Shown here piece after piece: positions 44,571 through 54,593 of a stretch of DNA of 64,000 nucleotides. How positions within the stretch are numbered: the stretch's first letter is position 1; every line of letters begins with the position of its first letter. The notes beneath the pieces were generated by a model that saw only the letters and a list, made by a program, of their open reading frames with translations, ran no database searches and was not told where the DNA came from. Position numbers and translations under genes: made by a program. This DNA is from Acinetobacter baumannii (GTDB taxonomy: Bacteria > Pseudomonadota > Gammaproteobacteria > Pseudomonadales > Moraxellaceae). The stretch spans positions 1-64,000 of the forward strand of contig NZ_JADVOP010000025.1 of assembly GCF_016508585.1 (NCBI RefSeq), in the 5' to 3' direction.

Positions 44571-45536
44571 ATGAAATATGGACATCTGATCGCAGGTCTA
44601 TTTCTCGCATGTACCTTATCCACTGTACATGCATCCACAGCACAACAAATCACTGCAACAAAAATAAGTTCTGATTATGCAAAAACCCAATACCCCATTG
44701 TATTTGCTCATGGTATGGCAGGATTTATTCGCGTTGGCGATGTTTTAGGTATCGACTATTGGTATCAAATTTTACCTAACTTGGCACGTAATGGTGCAAA
44801 TACATGGGCGACACGTGTATCACCATTTAACTCAACTGAAGTACGCGGTGAACAGCTGGCTCAACAAGTAGAAGAGATTTTAGCCATTACAGGCAGCCAA
44901 AAAGTAAACTTAATTGGTCATTCTCATGGTGGTCCAACCAGTCGCTATGTTGCAGGAATCATGTCTAATCACGTTGCATCAGTTACCGCTATCGGTTCAC
45001 CGCAGAGAGGAAGCCCCGTTGCAGATATCATTCTGAATGCAGAAGGTACAATTCTTGAAGGACCGGTGGTCAGTCTTGTAAATTTATTCTCGAAGGCTAT
45101 TGTTTGGGCACAAGGCTTAGATCCCAAAAGCTTTCCGCATGATGCACTTGCCGGAGGAAAAAGCGTAACGATCGAAGGATCAGTTTTATTTAACCGTAAA
45201 TTTCCAATGGGTGTCGGTACTACCGCATGTAGTGAAGGTGCTTACCGAGAAAAAGGGATTCAATTTTTTTCATTTACAGGTAATACAGCTGTCACCAATC
45301 TTTTAGACTTAGATTCAGCACTGCTTGGTACAAGTTTATTAATCAATGCGGGTCATGATAATGATGGTTTAGTTTCACGTTGTAGTGCAAAATTTGGTAG
45401 AACTATTCGAGATAACTATCGCTGGAATCATCTGGACGAAATCAATCAAATTTTAGGTTTACGTGCACTCTTTGCCCCGGATCCGGTGCAAGTCTATCGT
45501 GAACATGCCAACCGCCTGAAAGTACAAGGCTTATGA
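44571..45536 (+). CDS. lipA: secreted triacylglycerol lipase, copy 3
   Basis: The start taken is the ATG at 44571, which has GGAG seven bases upstream; ATG 44568 and TTG 44565 are less well spaced. The 321-residue precursor has a short signal peptide (cleavage near TVHAS). Ser118 is in IGHSHGG, the Asp in HDNDGLVSRC and the His in WNHLDE. A Cys pair (ACSEG and SRCSA) is kept. The segment around 155-180 (LEGPVVSLVNLFSKAI) differs most from copies 1 and 2, in a region that can form the lid. It lies after a strong terminator, so it probably has separate control but still needs a foldase. Confidence 0.9.
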   Translation: MKYGHLIAGLFLACTLSTVHASTAQQITATKISSDYAKTQYPIVFAHGMAGFIRVGDVLGIDYWYQILPNLARNGANTWATRVSPFNSTEVRGEQLAQQVEEILAITGSQKVNLIGHSHGGPTSRYVAGIMSNHVASVTAIGSPQRGSPVADIILNAEGTILEGPVVSLVNLFSKAIVWAQGLDPKSFPHDALAGGKSVTIEGSVLFNRKFPMGVGTTACSEGAYREKGIQFFSFTGNTAVTNLLDLDSALLGTSLLINAGHDNDGLVSRCSAKFGRTIRDNYRWNHLDEINQILGLRALFAPDPVQVYREHANRLKVQGL

Positions 45537-45625
45537 TTTTTATTAAAACTCTGAATTAATCTAAACAAGTATTAAATCAAAAAAATATATCCATAATATT
45601 GATTCTATTCATTAATCCGTTATAA

Positions 45626-45653
45626 AAAAATGCGCCTGATAAGGCGCATTTTT
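45626..45653. terminator. intrinsic terminator, bidirectional
   Basis: Twelve-base arms AAAAATGCGCCT (45626-45637) and AGGCGCATTTTT (45642-45653) with a GATA loop lie between the convergent third lipase gene and rplS. Both strands have T-runs, so it serves both. Confidence 0.85.
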
Positions 45654-45674
45654 AGCTGTAAAGCAAAGTTTAAA

Positions 45675-46046
45675 TTAACCTTGTTTACGCGCAGGCAATT
45701 TCTCACGAATACGTGCAGCTTTACCAGACAATTCGCGTAGGTAATAAAGCTTAGCACGACGAACGTCACCACGACGTTTCACTTCGATTTTAGCAACGAT
45801 TGGTGAGTGAGTTTGGAATACACGCTCAACACCAACACCGCTAGAAATTTTACGTACTGTGAACGCAGAGTTCAAACCACGGTTTTTCTTCGCAATAACA
45901 ACACCTTCGAACGCCTGAAGACGCTCACGGTCACCTTCTTTTACTTTTACTTGAACAACAACTGTGTCACCAGGAGCAAAAGCAGGGATGTCAGTTTTTA
46001 ACTGTTGGTTTTCAATTGCTTGAACTAAAGGATGTTTACCACTCAT
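45675..46046 (-). CDS. rplS: ribosomal protein bL19
   Basis: bL19 sits at the 30S-50S interface. I start at the ATG at 46046 ([17 protein letters not shown]), giving 123 residues, close to the usual length; the longer open frame to 46148 is a spurious extension. The conserved [19 protein letters not shown] and [15 protein letters not shown] are present, with the [20 protein letters not shown] end. It is the last gene of the rpsP-rimM-trmD-rplS operon, as in other gammaproteobacteria. Confidence 0.97.
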   Translation of the reverse strand: MSGKHPLVQAIENQQLKTDIPAFAPGDTVVVQVKVKEGDRERLQAFEGVVIAKKNRGLNSAFTVRKISSGVGVERVFQTHSPIVAKIEVKRRGDVRRAKLYYLRELSGKAARIREKLPARKQG

Positions 46047-46250
46047 TGTGGGAATCTCCGATTTTGCGGAACAGAAGAGGTCTGTACAACCGCTGGGGAC
46101 AGAGGCTAAATCGCGTATCAACCCGTTTATCTTTCCCCTTAATCTCACTCAAGTCAGAGAGAGTCTAAGGAGCCTATAAAAGACATTTAACCAAAGCTAA
46201 ATATCAATTTGTAGAAGCATTGCTTCTCAATCCTGTGCGTGAACCAAGCA

Positions 46251-47000
46251 TCATTTTGCTTGGTCTTGCTGATCTTTTAGCCATTTCTTTTGCTGCTTGG
46301 TCAACTCAACTTTTTCCACCAACTCAGGTCGACGTTCCAAAGTGCGTTGATAGCGTTGCAAAAACCGCCATTTTTCAATATTTGCATGATGACCTGATTT
46401 TAAAACTTCAGGAACATCCAAATCTTCAAAATGGTCTGGCTTGGTATATTGAGGACAGTCGAGCAAACCATCCACAAATGAGTCTTGCACCGCTGACTGT
46501 TCATCCGACATGGTGTTCGGCAAACGTCGAATCACACTGTCTAATAAAACCATCGCAGGTAGTTCACCACCCGACAATACGTAATCCCCAATCGACCATT
46601 CCTGATCTACATATTTTTGGATCAAACGCTCATCGACACCTTCATAGCGTCCACACAGCACAATCAGTCCATCATAGTGAATAAATTGCTGTACCGCAGG
46701 TTCGTTTAGGGTTTTACCTTGTGGAGACATATACACCACAGGGACATGAACCGCTCCTGCTTGCTTTGCAAGCTGTTTGGCATGGTGTATTGCTTTTGCC
46801 AAAGGCTCAGCCATCATTACCATGCCTGGGCCACCACCAAATGGACGTTCATCCACTCTTTTGTAGTTACCCTCGGCAAATTCTCGTGGATTGATACAAT
46901 GAACTTGTACAATGTCACGTTTTACCGCGCGTCCGCTAATGCCGTACGCTGTAATCGCTTCAAACATTTCAGGAAAAAGCGTAATGACTGCAAAAAACAC
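46251..47000 (-). CDS. trmD: tRNA (guanine-N1-)-methyltransferase
   Basis: TrmD methylates G37 next to the anticodon, preventing frameshifts. The 249-residue protein is a SPOUT enzyme with a trefoil knot: [12 protein letters not shown] starts it, [17 protein letters not shown] and [12 protein letters not shown] form the knot and SAM site, and [15 protein letters not shown] follows. The catalytic Asp lies in the [15 protein letters not shown] region. It is third in the rpsP operon and about 200 bases upstream of rplS. Confidence 0.97.
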   Translation of the reverse strand: MFFAVITLFPEMFEAITAYGISGRAVKRDIVQVHCINPREFAEGNYKRVDERPFGGGPGMVMMAEPLAKAIHHAKQLAKQAGAVHVPVVYMSPQGKTLNEPAVQQFIHYDGLIVLCGRYEGVDERLIQKYVDQEWSIGDYVLSGGELPAMVLLDSVIRRLPNTMSDEQSAVQDSFVDGLLDCPQYTKPDHFEDLDVPEVLKSGHHANIEKWRFLQRYQRTLERRPELVEKVELTKQQKKWLKDQQDQAK

Positions 47001-47040
47001 CGCAGACTCCTCTATTTTCCTGCTGTGCCAATCCTAGGGA

Positions 47041-47589
47041 TTAATAATCTACGCCCCAATTCACGTAGATACGACCAGCTTCGAGATCAACGCGTTGTAC
47101 CACATCTTTATGCCATGGAATCATTCGCTCTTCACCATCGATGCTCTCTGTTGTTGCACGAACAACCATGACATCATTGGCGCCTGTTTCAAACAGTTCA
47201 TGGATTTGACCGAGATTTACTTCTTGCTCTTCATCATTCAGACCTAACACCGTTAGACCTTTTAAATCAGACCAATAGTACTCATCCACACCCGGTTGAG
47301 GCAGTTGCGACTTTGAAATCCAGATATTAGCGCCAACCAAATTGTCTGCTGCGGTACGATCAATCACACCTTTTAGCGCAACAACAAGGCCTTTGCCATG
47401 TGGTTTCCAACGTTTTACATCGACAATTTGCCAACCTGCTTTGGTTTCTATATACCAAGGCAGGTAGTCAAAAATGTTGCTCATAGGTTCAGTATTGGAA
47501 TAGACCCAGAGCCACCCATTTAATCCATATGCTGAACGTAGCTGTCCAATCTGAATACGATCTTCGGGCACATTCTGTGTTGGTGTCAT
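47041..47589 (-). CDS. rimM: ribosome maturation factor RimM
   Basis: RimM assists 16S rRNA processing and assembly of the 30S head. The 182-residue protein has an N-terminal RimM barrel (IQIGQLRSAYGLNGWLWVYS) and a C-terminal PRC-barrel-like domain (EYYWSDLKGLTVLGLN, DVMVVRATT, MIPWHKDVVQRVDL). It lies between rpsP and trmD in the standard order. Confidence 0.95.
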   Translation of the reverse strand: MTPTQNVPEDRIQIGQLRSAYGLNGWLWVYSNTEPMSNIFDYLPWYIETKAGWQIVDVKRWKPHGKGLVVALKGVIDRTAADNLVGANIWISKSQLPQPGVDEYYWSDLKGLTVLGLNDEEQEVNLGQIHELFETGANDVMVVRATTESIDGEERMIPWHKDVVQRVDLEAGRIYVNWGVDY

Positions 47590-47611
47590 GGGCTACCTAC
47601 TGCCGAATAAA

Positions 47612-47869
47612 TTATGCAGCAGCTGCAGCTTTCTTCGCTTGAGCAGCTAAAGAAGCAACACGTTCAGAAGGTTGAGCACCTTGTGAAACCCAGTGAGCAA
47701 AACGGTCAGCATCTAAACGAAGTTTTTCTGCTTTACCTTGAGCTGTAGGGTTAAAGAAACCGATACGTTCGATGAAACGACCGTCACGTGCATTACGGCT
47801 ATCAGTCACAATGATTTGATAGAACGGACGTTTTTTAGCACCACCGCGTGCTAGACGAATTACAACCAT
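47612..47869 (-). CDS. rpsP: ribosomal protein bS16
   Basis: bS16 is a small 30S subunit protein needed for assembly. The 85-residue product begins [21 protein letters not shown] and contains [14 protein letters not shown] and the Asp/Arg-rich turn before [14 protein letters not shown]. It is the first gene of the operon rpsP-rimM-trmD-rplS. The upstream region (47870-48014) should carry its promoter. Confidence 0.97.
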   Translation of the reverse strand: MVVIRLARGGAKKRPFYQIIVTDSRNARDGRFIERIGFFNPTAQGKAEKLRLDADRFAHWVSQGAQPSERVASLAAQAKKAAAAA

Positions 47870-48014
47870 GATAGAACCTTATAGTTTTTACGGATTATCC
47901 TTGCACCGACCATCGGTACATTTCAAACCCCTTTCATAGAGGGCAGTATTTTACGTTATCTTGAGTGTGAAAGAAAGATCAATTTTTATTTATCCACAAT
48001 TTTGAATTTAGATT

Positions 48015-48455
48015 CTATCTACCGTCCCAGTTTGTCGTCGCAGCAGGGGTGCATGTGCTGCCTTTGGTCCAACATTTTTGACCTTGACTGTCTAACCCAA
48101 CCTCGCCATTTCCATCTTGTTGTGAACCAGATATGGGAGCTGCCTTTAAAGACCAGGTTAAATTGTCTTTAGAAACATCTAATTTTACTTTATATTTTGC
48201 AGTTCCAGTACTTGGATAATTCTCTTCTATATTTCCATTTTCAAGCGTTGCGTCAGCATAAGTTCCTTTCGCGACTTTATAATTCGACAGATTCCGAGCA
48301 ATTTGCAACATTTCACTTTGCATATCCACTCTATTGGTCTTAACTACATATTCCTGATAAGCTGGATAAGCAATTGCAGCTAAAATTCCTAAAATTGCTA
48401 CTACGATCAATAGCTCAATTAATGTAAAACCTTCTGATTTCATACTTTTCACCAT
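48015..48455 (-). CDS. pilE: type IV minor pilin PilE-like, last in cluster
   Basis: This is a 146-residue pilin-like protein. The class III leader peptide is short (MKSEG) when the ATG at 48443 is used, followed by [20 protein letters not shown]; the longer version starts at 48455, overlapping the stop of the previous gene. The head carries the methylation-type Phe and Glu5, and a conserved Cys pair is in [13 protein letters not shown]. It is probably a tip minor pilin that, with PilV, PilW, PilX and PilY1, primes pilus assembly. In A. baylyi, the genes after the PilY1-like ComC are comE and comF, which this pair may correspond to. Confidence 0.85.
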   Translation of the reverse strand: MVKSMKSEGFTLIELLIVVAILGILAAIAYPAYQEYVVKTNRVDMQSEMLQIARNLSNYKVAKGTYADATLENGNIEENYPSTGTAKYKVKLDVSKDNLTWSLKAAPISGSQQDGNGEVGLDSQGQKCWTKGSTCTPAATTNWDGR

Positions 48456-48991
48456 GATGTAACATCACTGCCTGTACACGCTGTAAAACTTACACTATCT
48501 TTCGTCTTACAACGAACACCCTCACTCGTCATAAGTAAATTATAATTTTTAACATCCGAACTTTCAGCCTTTATTGCCCAACCGAATCCTGATGCACTGG
48601 AGCTTTTAAGTGACAAGCTTGGATCAGATAAATCTTTAAGTGTAATTTTATATTTGACTGTATCTCCAGATGAACCTACAGGGGTTGTAATCGCTTCCGA
48701 AGAATTTGTGTTATATAAATTTTTTAAATCAAAGTTTTGATAGGTGAGGTTCTTAGATTTAAACACTTCCAACTGATTTGCAATTTTCTGCATTTCCTGT
48801 TGTGCTTGTGCTGCTGCTGCTCTTCTAACATGGTCCTGATAGTTTGGATAAATAATCGCTGCTAAAATGGTAATAATCACAATGACGATCATTAGCTCTA
48901 TTAATGTAAAGCCATGATTGCCCCTGTGACAAGCGGGGCTTGTCACAGATCCATAACGCTTAGTTATACTTAGCTTCAACATATTTTTCAT
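48449..48991 (-). CDS. pilE: type IV minor pilin PilE-like
   Basis: This is a 180-residue minor pilin. The prepilin motif [20 protein letters not shown] follows a long positively charged leader, [16 protein letters not shown]; an internal ATG at 48982 is also possible. The processed mature N-terminus begins at F after G. The C-terminal head includes a Cys pair ([15 protein letters not shown]). The gene overlaps the 3' end of pilY1 by about 32 bases and the start of the next minor pilin gene by seven bases, so translation is coupled across three genes. Confidence 0.85.
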   Translation of the reverse strand: MKNMLKLSITKRYGSVTSPACHRGNHGFTLIELMIVIVIITILAAIIYPNYQDHVRRAAAAQAQQEMQKIANQLEVFKSKNLTYQNFDLKNLYNTNSSEAITTPVGSSGDTVKYKITLKDLSDPSLSLKSSSASGFGWAIKAESSDVKNYNLLMTSEGVRCKTKDSVSFTACTGSDVTSW

Positions 48992-51900
48992 ACCATCGAA
49001 TAGGGTTTAGGATCTTATTGCACTCCCAACGACCTTTTCCTTGTTGTAAACCAAGTAAGGTCAAGGCGCCACATGTATTGCCTGAACTATTTCCACCATT
49101 ATTGGTATCATCAGGGCCAAAAGTGATACCTTGTATACCAGGACCTAAAACATTTTGATTCTTTCCATCCGAGATCTGGAAACCTGTACTTTTCTCAAGA
49201 TTCCAGTCCACAACACCTTTTGCATCCAGACAAGCCCCATAAGGTAAACAAAACTGTTGGGAATTACTTTCACCAATAATTCGTGGTTGGCAAGGATTCT
49301 GTCTATCTACAATACCTGTACCTTCAGGATCATAAACTGGAATAATCAATCTACCCGTCATTGCAACAGGTTCTTCCTCAAACGCTTTCACACCTCCTGC
49401 TGTACGTCCTGCGACTGGATTCCCATTCTGATCACTTGATAATGAACGATACCATCCCTGCATACCTGTTTTAGAATAAGGAAAGAAAGTTGAAGCAATA
49501 ACACCTGATATATTTTGTGGATTTTCCTTTAAATATTTTAAAGTAATATCAATTGATTTTAAGGTGATATCTTTATAGACACCTGTGAGTGGATCCTTTG
49601 TACCCGTAATTAATCCACTATCCGCAATATCACGATCAATCAATCCATAAACTTTATTGGTTGGACGACCCGTTAACTCATTTAAAGGCAACATGAGTTC
49701 ACGGCCTTTACTCGGTGAAACATCCAATGGTGTACTGCGGTCACCTGAAGCAATACCCACCATAACAAAAGTTGAGGTTCCTTCATCGTGAACTGTTAAT
49801 GTCGGTGGTTGATAAAAACGAGGTTGATCTCCATTTGTAATGGCTGTTCCATCTGCTTTTGTTGCAAGATTTGCCAAACGGACCACTCGCTTCCCAAAAG
49901 ATGCTGGAGGCGTATTTTTCGCATTATTTAAATCAACTCGAAATACTTGCCCACCTAAATCTCCAAAGAACAGATGATCAACCAAGCCATCACCATCGCG
50001 ATCTAATGTACTGATTCTACTCACCACACTATGAGTCATATTGGTATTGTTGGTATTGGCATTTGCATTACTCGCCCACCAAATTCTCTCACCTGTTTTG
50101 GCATTAATTATATAAATTGCATTGCCATCAGCTTGAGTTTTATTGTCGCATGAGGTAGATGGATAATCTGTATTAGCGTTGGATGCATTCAATCTGAATC
50201 TTGGATTCTCATAACACATGTCATAACCACCTCCCACAATCATCACTCGGGTAATTTGGTTATTGTAACGAATATTGGCTAACACAGGTTTAGACCAAGT
50301 TTGCCCCATCCGTGTGTAATCACCAGTTCCACCCAAAATGCGGAAAAGCAATTTAGGTGAAGTTGGGTTGAGAACATCTAAGCCATAATAGCTTTTTCCA
50401 CCCATTCGCATACCACCATACACATTCATCTTATTTGCAACGACCGATGTTTCTGTATCGCTTCCGCCAGTCACCTTATAATCTGAATCAGCAACCCAAG
50501 CTCCATTGATTCCTTGAGTCACACCATTTGCATCTGACTCACCTTTTCTTAATGCTTTTGATAAGGTGCTATCCTGTAAAATTTCAGCAGGTACAAATAC
50601 CATCTGCTCAGCACCAGTCAAAGAGTTTACGATACGTAAGGCACCCTCCATGCTTCCGTAAAGTACAGACTGATCACGTGTAGACTTTAAATTACCATCT
50701 GCATCCAATGTTCCCTTATAAGTCATTTGTACTGGAAAAGAATGAATACTTGCTCCCATCGATGTAAAAGCATCTTTAGGGGTATCCAAGCTACTCGGAA
50801 GCTGTGTAGAACTTAGACTTAAGTTATAACCCAAGTAGTTTAATAGCTTTAGTTGAATATCTAATGCTAAATTTTTCAATCGGCTGTCTGTCTTAAACTT
50901 ATCGAGTAAACTCGTCGGGGTTGTTGCAGATTGAGTCACTAAAAATAAATCAGAATTTTTATCGGTGGAAGTAATTGCTCCCCCTGATGCCACACTTTTA
51001 ATATCCGAATAAAGCGGTCTATAACCGTTAGGGCTTGCGAGTGTTGGTAATTTAATTTGGGAATAAACCCCACCCGCTGTAATACCATCACCATCTGTGA
51101 GCGACGTATTGTTCCAAATATCTTGCGAGCTCGGGTTAAGTAAGCCATTGGTTTGAAAAACAAAGTTGTTTCCAGACTTTAAAGCCCCACCTTGAATATT
51201 GTATTTTTTCAAGTTCCCCGTCCAGGTAATATTCTGAGTCCCTGGTTTAGGCTCTAGTGCTCTTAAATAACCATAAGGTTGGAATGATTGCGGACTTAAT
51301 GCATCAACCGGAACAGAAATTGCTCCTGTTGATAATGGACTAATGGGGTTCTTTCCTAAGTTATCAATAAACTGAATTACACTATTGGTAATTTCACTGG
51401 ACTCTTTTGCAATAAAGAATCCTCCATTACCATAACCTGGATAAGGTGTTTTATAACTTGGTGCTGTTGGAGAACATTGATCATCAGAAGTTCGGTCATT
51501 TTGTGTTCGGGAGCTCAATCTACAGGCATTCTCCACATACCCATTTCCCAAATTGTTCATGGTCGCGCCAAATCCAACAAAAGCTGTTTGAATAGATACG
51601 CCTGTTGGGTTCTGAGTTTTATCAAATAATTTTTTTGCAAATTCTCCCATACAACTCCAAGCAGCATCGGTACCACCACCTGAAAGACCACCAGAACAAC
51701 TAAAATTCCCACCAAATGTATCTAGGGCGGCAGACATTAAAGTACTTGATCTTGACTCATCTGTAGCATTAGCAGCACCGTCTGAAAGAATATAAACCCC
51801 TTGTCCATCACAGCTTTGCCTGTCAGCAACAGCGGGGAGTGGCGTCTCGTATTTTGTATTATCGGAGACTTTTGTATCATTAGCAGATTTTGTAAATCCG

Positions 51901-52892
51901 CTATCTGTATTCGAAATTATATAATTTCCTGTTTTTCTGTAACATGTTCCATTATATCCACTTAAGCTACAAGACTGGCTACTCATACCACTTACAGCTG
52001 AGCTAGACAACTGGCCACTTATCCAACCACTCCAACTAGTACATGATGTTCCATCAGCGCTCCAATCTAGACACTGTCTATAGTTATTATAACTATAGTA
52101 AAAATATACTGGCGCATTACTTAAATTCACTGATTGTAAAGTACTGGTTCCCATTAAATAAGCAGCTGCTTCTGCATATGCATGTGCTGTGGGGGTACCA
52201 TTGTAAGCGGTTAAATCTTTAAGTGCATTCTTCAGCGCTGTTCTTTGAGTCGAATTTACCGCTCCGAGCTCTTTAGTTGGAACTAAAATTTGACCACTTT
52301 TACCATCACCATTGGCAGAATAGTTGCCTAAGCCAACACGAACCTGTCTTAACGAAGCATCTTCACTATTTAAAAATGCAAACATTCCATCTTTTAAACG
52401 CGTTAACCGATCTAAACATTGATATCCTGTAATTGTCCCATTTGAATTTTTAATTGGGTCACAACCAGAAACTTCATCTTTAACTGCTGCTGTTGCCGAA
52501 CCAGCAGACACATAACAAAAATTACGTTCATAACTGGGCACAGTTCCTGAACTGATCCGATACGCTTTATTATTAGTAAGACCGGACAGACTTGTCGTTA
52601 AGGTGGCTAAAGCTGTTTGTGTATAACTGATTCCACAGTTTAAGCCATAGTCATCCCGGTAACTAAATCCACTACCACTTGCCGGCCCCATACTGCCCGA
52701 TGTATCCAGCATCATCACCAACGTCTTTTTGCCTGCAGTCGGCGCAGCATAAATCTGTAAGTCATTGGCCTGAGTGACTGAAGAAGCGATCAGAAATGTT
52801 ACAACGAAGGTTGTAAATCCAACCCCACCTGAATTTAATTTCTTGGGTTTACCTGCATAACTCAATGAGGCGGTAAGCTTTTTAGATTTCAT
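48960..52892 (-). CDS. pilY1: type IV pilus tip-associated protein PilY1 (ComC-like)
   Basis: This is a 1310-residue surface protein. It has a basic N-terminal stretch and a signal-like helix (residues 25-42), then a vWA-like domain with the MIDAS DTSGSM at about 63-68. The C-terminal half is a beta-propeller of the PilY1 type. A calcium-binding loop of D-x-D-x-D-G type occurs in LDRDGDGLVDHLFFGDLGG, like the Ca site of P. aeruginosa PilY1 that controls pilus retraction. Many Cys and Asn/Ser-rich segments fill the middle. It works with the minor pilins in pilus assembly, adhesion and DNA uptake (ComC in A. baylyi). Confidence 0.92.
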   Translation of the reverse strand: MKSKKLTASLSYAGKPKKLNSGGVGFTTFVVTFLIASSVTQANDLQIYAAPTAGKKTLVMMLDTSGSMGPASGSGFSYRDDYGLNCGISYTQTALATLTTSLSGLTNNKAYRISSGTVPSYERNFCYVSAGSATAAVKDEVSGCDPIKNSNGTITGYQCLDRLTRLKDGMFAFLNSEDASLRQVRVGLGNYSANGDGKSGQILVPTKELGAVNSTQRTALKNALKDLTAYNGTPTAHAYAEAAAYLMGTSTLQSVNLSNAPVYFYYSYNNYRQCLDWSADGTSCTSWSGWISGQLSSSAVSGMSSQSCSLSGYNGTCYRKTGNYIISNTDSGFTKSANDTKVSDNTKYETPLPAVADRQSCDGQGVYILSDGAANATDESRSSTLMSAALDTFGGNFSCSGGLSGGGTDAAWSCMGEFAKKLFDKTQNPTGVSIQTAFVGFGATMNNLGNGYVENACRLSSRTQNDRTSDDQCSPTAPSYKTPYPGYGNGGFFIAKESSEITNSVIQFIDNLGKNPISPLSTGAISVPVDALSPQSFQPYGYLRALEPKPGTQNITWTGNLKKYNIQGGALKSGNNFVFQTNGLLNPSSQDIWNNTSLTDGDGITAGGVYSQIKLPTLASPNGYRPLYSDIKSVASGGAITSTDKNSDLFLVTQSATTPTSLLDKFKTDSRLKNLALDIQLKLLNYLGYNLSLSSTQLPSSLDTPKDAFTSMGASIHSFPVQMTYKGTLDADGNLKSTRDQSVLYGSMEGALRIVNSLTGAEQMVFVPAEILQDSTLSKALRKGESDANGVTQGINGAWVADSDYKVTGGSDTETSVVANKMNVYGGMRMGGKSYYGLDVLNPTSPKLLFRILGGTGDYTRMGQTWSKPVLANIRYNNQITRVMIVGGGYDMCYENPRFRLNASNANTDYPSTSCDNKTQADGNAIYIINAKTGERIWWASNANANTNNTNMTHSVVSRISTLDRDGDGLVDHLFFGDLGGQVFRVDLNNAKNTPPASFGKRVVRLANLATKADGTAITNGDQPRFYQPPTLTVHDEGTSTFVMVGIASGDRSTPLDVSPSKGRELMLPLNELTGRPTNKVYGLIDRDIADSGLITGTKDPLTGVYKDITLKSIDITLKYLKENPQNISGVIASTFFPYSKTGMQGWYRSLSSDQNGNPVAGRTAGGVKAFEEEPVAMTGRLIIPVYDPEGTGIVDRQNPCQPRIIGESNSQQFCLPYGACLDAKGVVDWNLEKSTGFQISDGKNQNVLGPGIQGITFGPDDTNNGGNSSGNTCGALTLLGLQQGKGRWECNKILNPIRWYEKYVEAKYN

Positions 52893-52909
52893 TTTACATT
52901 CCCCTGAAT

Positions 52910-53689
52910 TTATACTGGTGCTTTAACCATTTTTATAAATGTTTGCAAATTAAACTCTTGAACTTGACTATTCACTGGCACACCTAGATTCACAAGACAT
53001 TGAGCCGTTGTTTGTTTAGCGCTCGATTCGGCATCTGAATTATCATTGATGTTGTCTTTCAAACATGCCTGAGCTGCTGTCAAATCCTTAGCATAAACTG
53101 GCATGACAGCGACCGTGGTCATTCGAATACGTTTTTGTTCAGTAACGCCTTGTGGAATCGTTTGACCGCCACTGACATTGATATTTCTTGCAAGTAACGC
53201 AAGTGGAGGTAGATCCGCTGTATCTGTTGGAATTTTAATAGAGACTTGCGTAACCACGCCTCTTCTCGCGCTTCCAAAATCTGTGGTTAAGTTACAAAAA
53301 CTATCTGTACTTCCTTCAACCAGCTCCACTCCTGATGTGGTATTTCTAAGTACAGCCATAGAAGTCACTGAACCAAATCGGGTACTTGCTTTTGGTCTAT
53401 AACAGAATACATATTCCTTACCTGGTTCAGTATCCGCATCCTTTAAAGCTTTACCAATAACACTTGAAAGATTAACCTGCTTATTTAAGTCTTCTAAAAA
53501 AACTTGATTGATCGGTGTATCAGCTGTTTGACTTGAAAGCTGACCAATCTGTGCATTTGTTGCGATATTCAATGTCGTCATGGAAGTTCGAATTGCCATT
53601 ACACCAATAATCGTCAAGAACAACAGCATCATCATAACAATGATGATCGTTGATCCCTTCTGTTTGCTTAGGTTAGTTCGATGTTTCAT
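52910..53689 (-). CDS. pilX: type IV pilus minor component PilX
   Basis: The start is taken at the ATG at 53689 (MKHRTNLSKQKGSTIII), giving about 259 residues. The N-terminus KQKGSTIIIVMMMLLFLTII is the PilX form of the prepilin signal, with a Gly-Ser at the cleavage site in place of Gly-Phe and no Glu at mature position 5. Residues 30-259 form a variable head with a Cys pair (ACLKDNI and AQCLVNLG). PilX is a minor pilus component linking PilY1 to the pilin fibre. The gene overlaps pilW by 17 bases. Confidence 0.88.
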   Translation of the reverse strand: MKHRTNLSKQKGSTIIIVMMMLLFLTIIGVMAIRTSMTTLNIATNAQIGQLSSQTADTPINQVFLEDLNKQVNLSSVIGKALKDADTEPGKEYVFCYRPKASTRFGSVTSMAVLRNTTSGVELVEGSTDSFCNLTTDFGSARRGVVTQVSIKIPTDTADLPPLALLARNINVSGGQTIPQGVTEQKRIRMTTVAVMPVYAKDLTAAQACLKDNINDNSDAESSAKQTTAQCLVNLGVPVNSQVQEFNLQTFIKMVKAPV

Positions 53690-54593
53690 AGATCTTTTCT
53701 CCCAAGCCATTTCTTAATGCAATGTTTGTTGTATATAAGCGGCGCAAGTATTTAGTACTTTTATCCGTCAGAGTCACCACACCATCAGGAAAATTAAAAC
53801 TCTCTTTAGAAGGGTCAATATTTTTATTGGTAATTGGATCTTTAGAACGAACTAAAACCATCATTCTAATAGATACAACTCTCGGGATATTCGGAGAAGA
53901 TGCACTATTCACCGCTGTTTTAAATTGTTCAATGGTGTAATAACTAAAATTATTTCCGACTTTAGCACCAATATAAAAGCGTACTAAATCTACCCTTGGC
54001 ATAATCACTTCACCATTATTTGAATCATTTAATCCAGCAATTGAAGGAATCATGCTTCCAGGCGTATTTGCATCACAAGCTAATGCCAAATTATTATTAT
54101 CCGTTCTTAAAAAATAACGTTGAATTACATATTCATTTGCCTGTACCTGCTTCCCTTCACAATTCATCATTTTATTAGGGGCTTGAAACATAATCGTTAA
54201 TTGATCGCTACTCGCACTCGTCTCTGAACTACCACCAGACTTTGTCAATAATCCTGCACTTACATCTTTTAACTGTAGATTTGCTTTACCAGAAGCTGGA
54301 TCATTACTGGTAAAAATAATTCCCCCATTTGGTGTTGTTGTATCCAGCACGGGGTTATTTACATTTCCAAAATTAGCTAAACGAATATCTCTAGCAACAT
54401 AATCCACGCCAAATACACCACTATCTTGCAACTCTGCACTTGCTTCTTGCATTTTTGTTGTAATTAACCCGCCTGTGAATAATTGCAAAGCTGCGGCACT
54501 AATAATAAGACCAATAGCAAGAGCTACGATCAACTCAATTAATGTGAAACCTTTCTGAGAATTCATCATTTGGTTCTTTTTCAAGAAGCTCAT
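53673..54593 (-). CDS. pilW: type IV pilus minor pilin PilW
   Basis: This is a 306-residue large minor pilin. The prepilin motif KGFTLIELIVALAIGLIISAAALQ lies at residues 14-37 with a leader containing a basic cluster (MSFLKKNQMMNSQ). The large variable head is Asn/Thr/Asp-rich with one Cys pair (MMNCEGK and LACDAN). It starts directly after the pilV stop without overlap, and pilX overlaps its end. In Acinetobacter baylyi ComB is the related pilin-like gene. Confidence 0.88.
   Translation of the reverse strand: MSFLKKNQMMNSQKGFTLIELIVALAIGLIISAAALQLFTGGLITTKMQEASAELQDSGVFGVDYVARDIRLANFGNVNNPVLDTTTPNGGIIFTSNDPASGKANLQLKDVSAGLLTKSGGSSETSASSDQLTIMFQAPNKMMNCEGKQVQANEYVIQRYFLRTDNNNLALACDANTPGSMIPSIAGLNDSNNGEVIMPRVDLVRFYIGAKVGNNFSYYTIEQFKTAVNSASSPNIPRVVSIRMMVLVRSKDPITNKNIDPSKESFNFPDGVVTLTDKSTKYLRRLYTTNIALRNGLGEKIYETSN

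Noticed and set aside
46047..46148. N-terminal extension of rplS
   Set aside because: bL19 begins at MSGKHPLVQ; the extra residues do not fit the family length and look like 5'-UTR translation.
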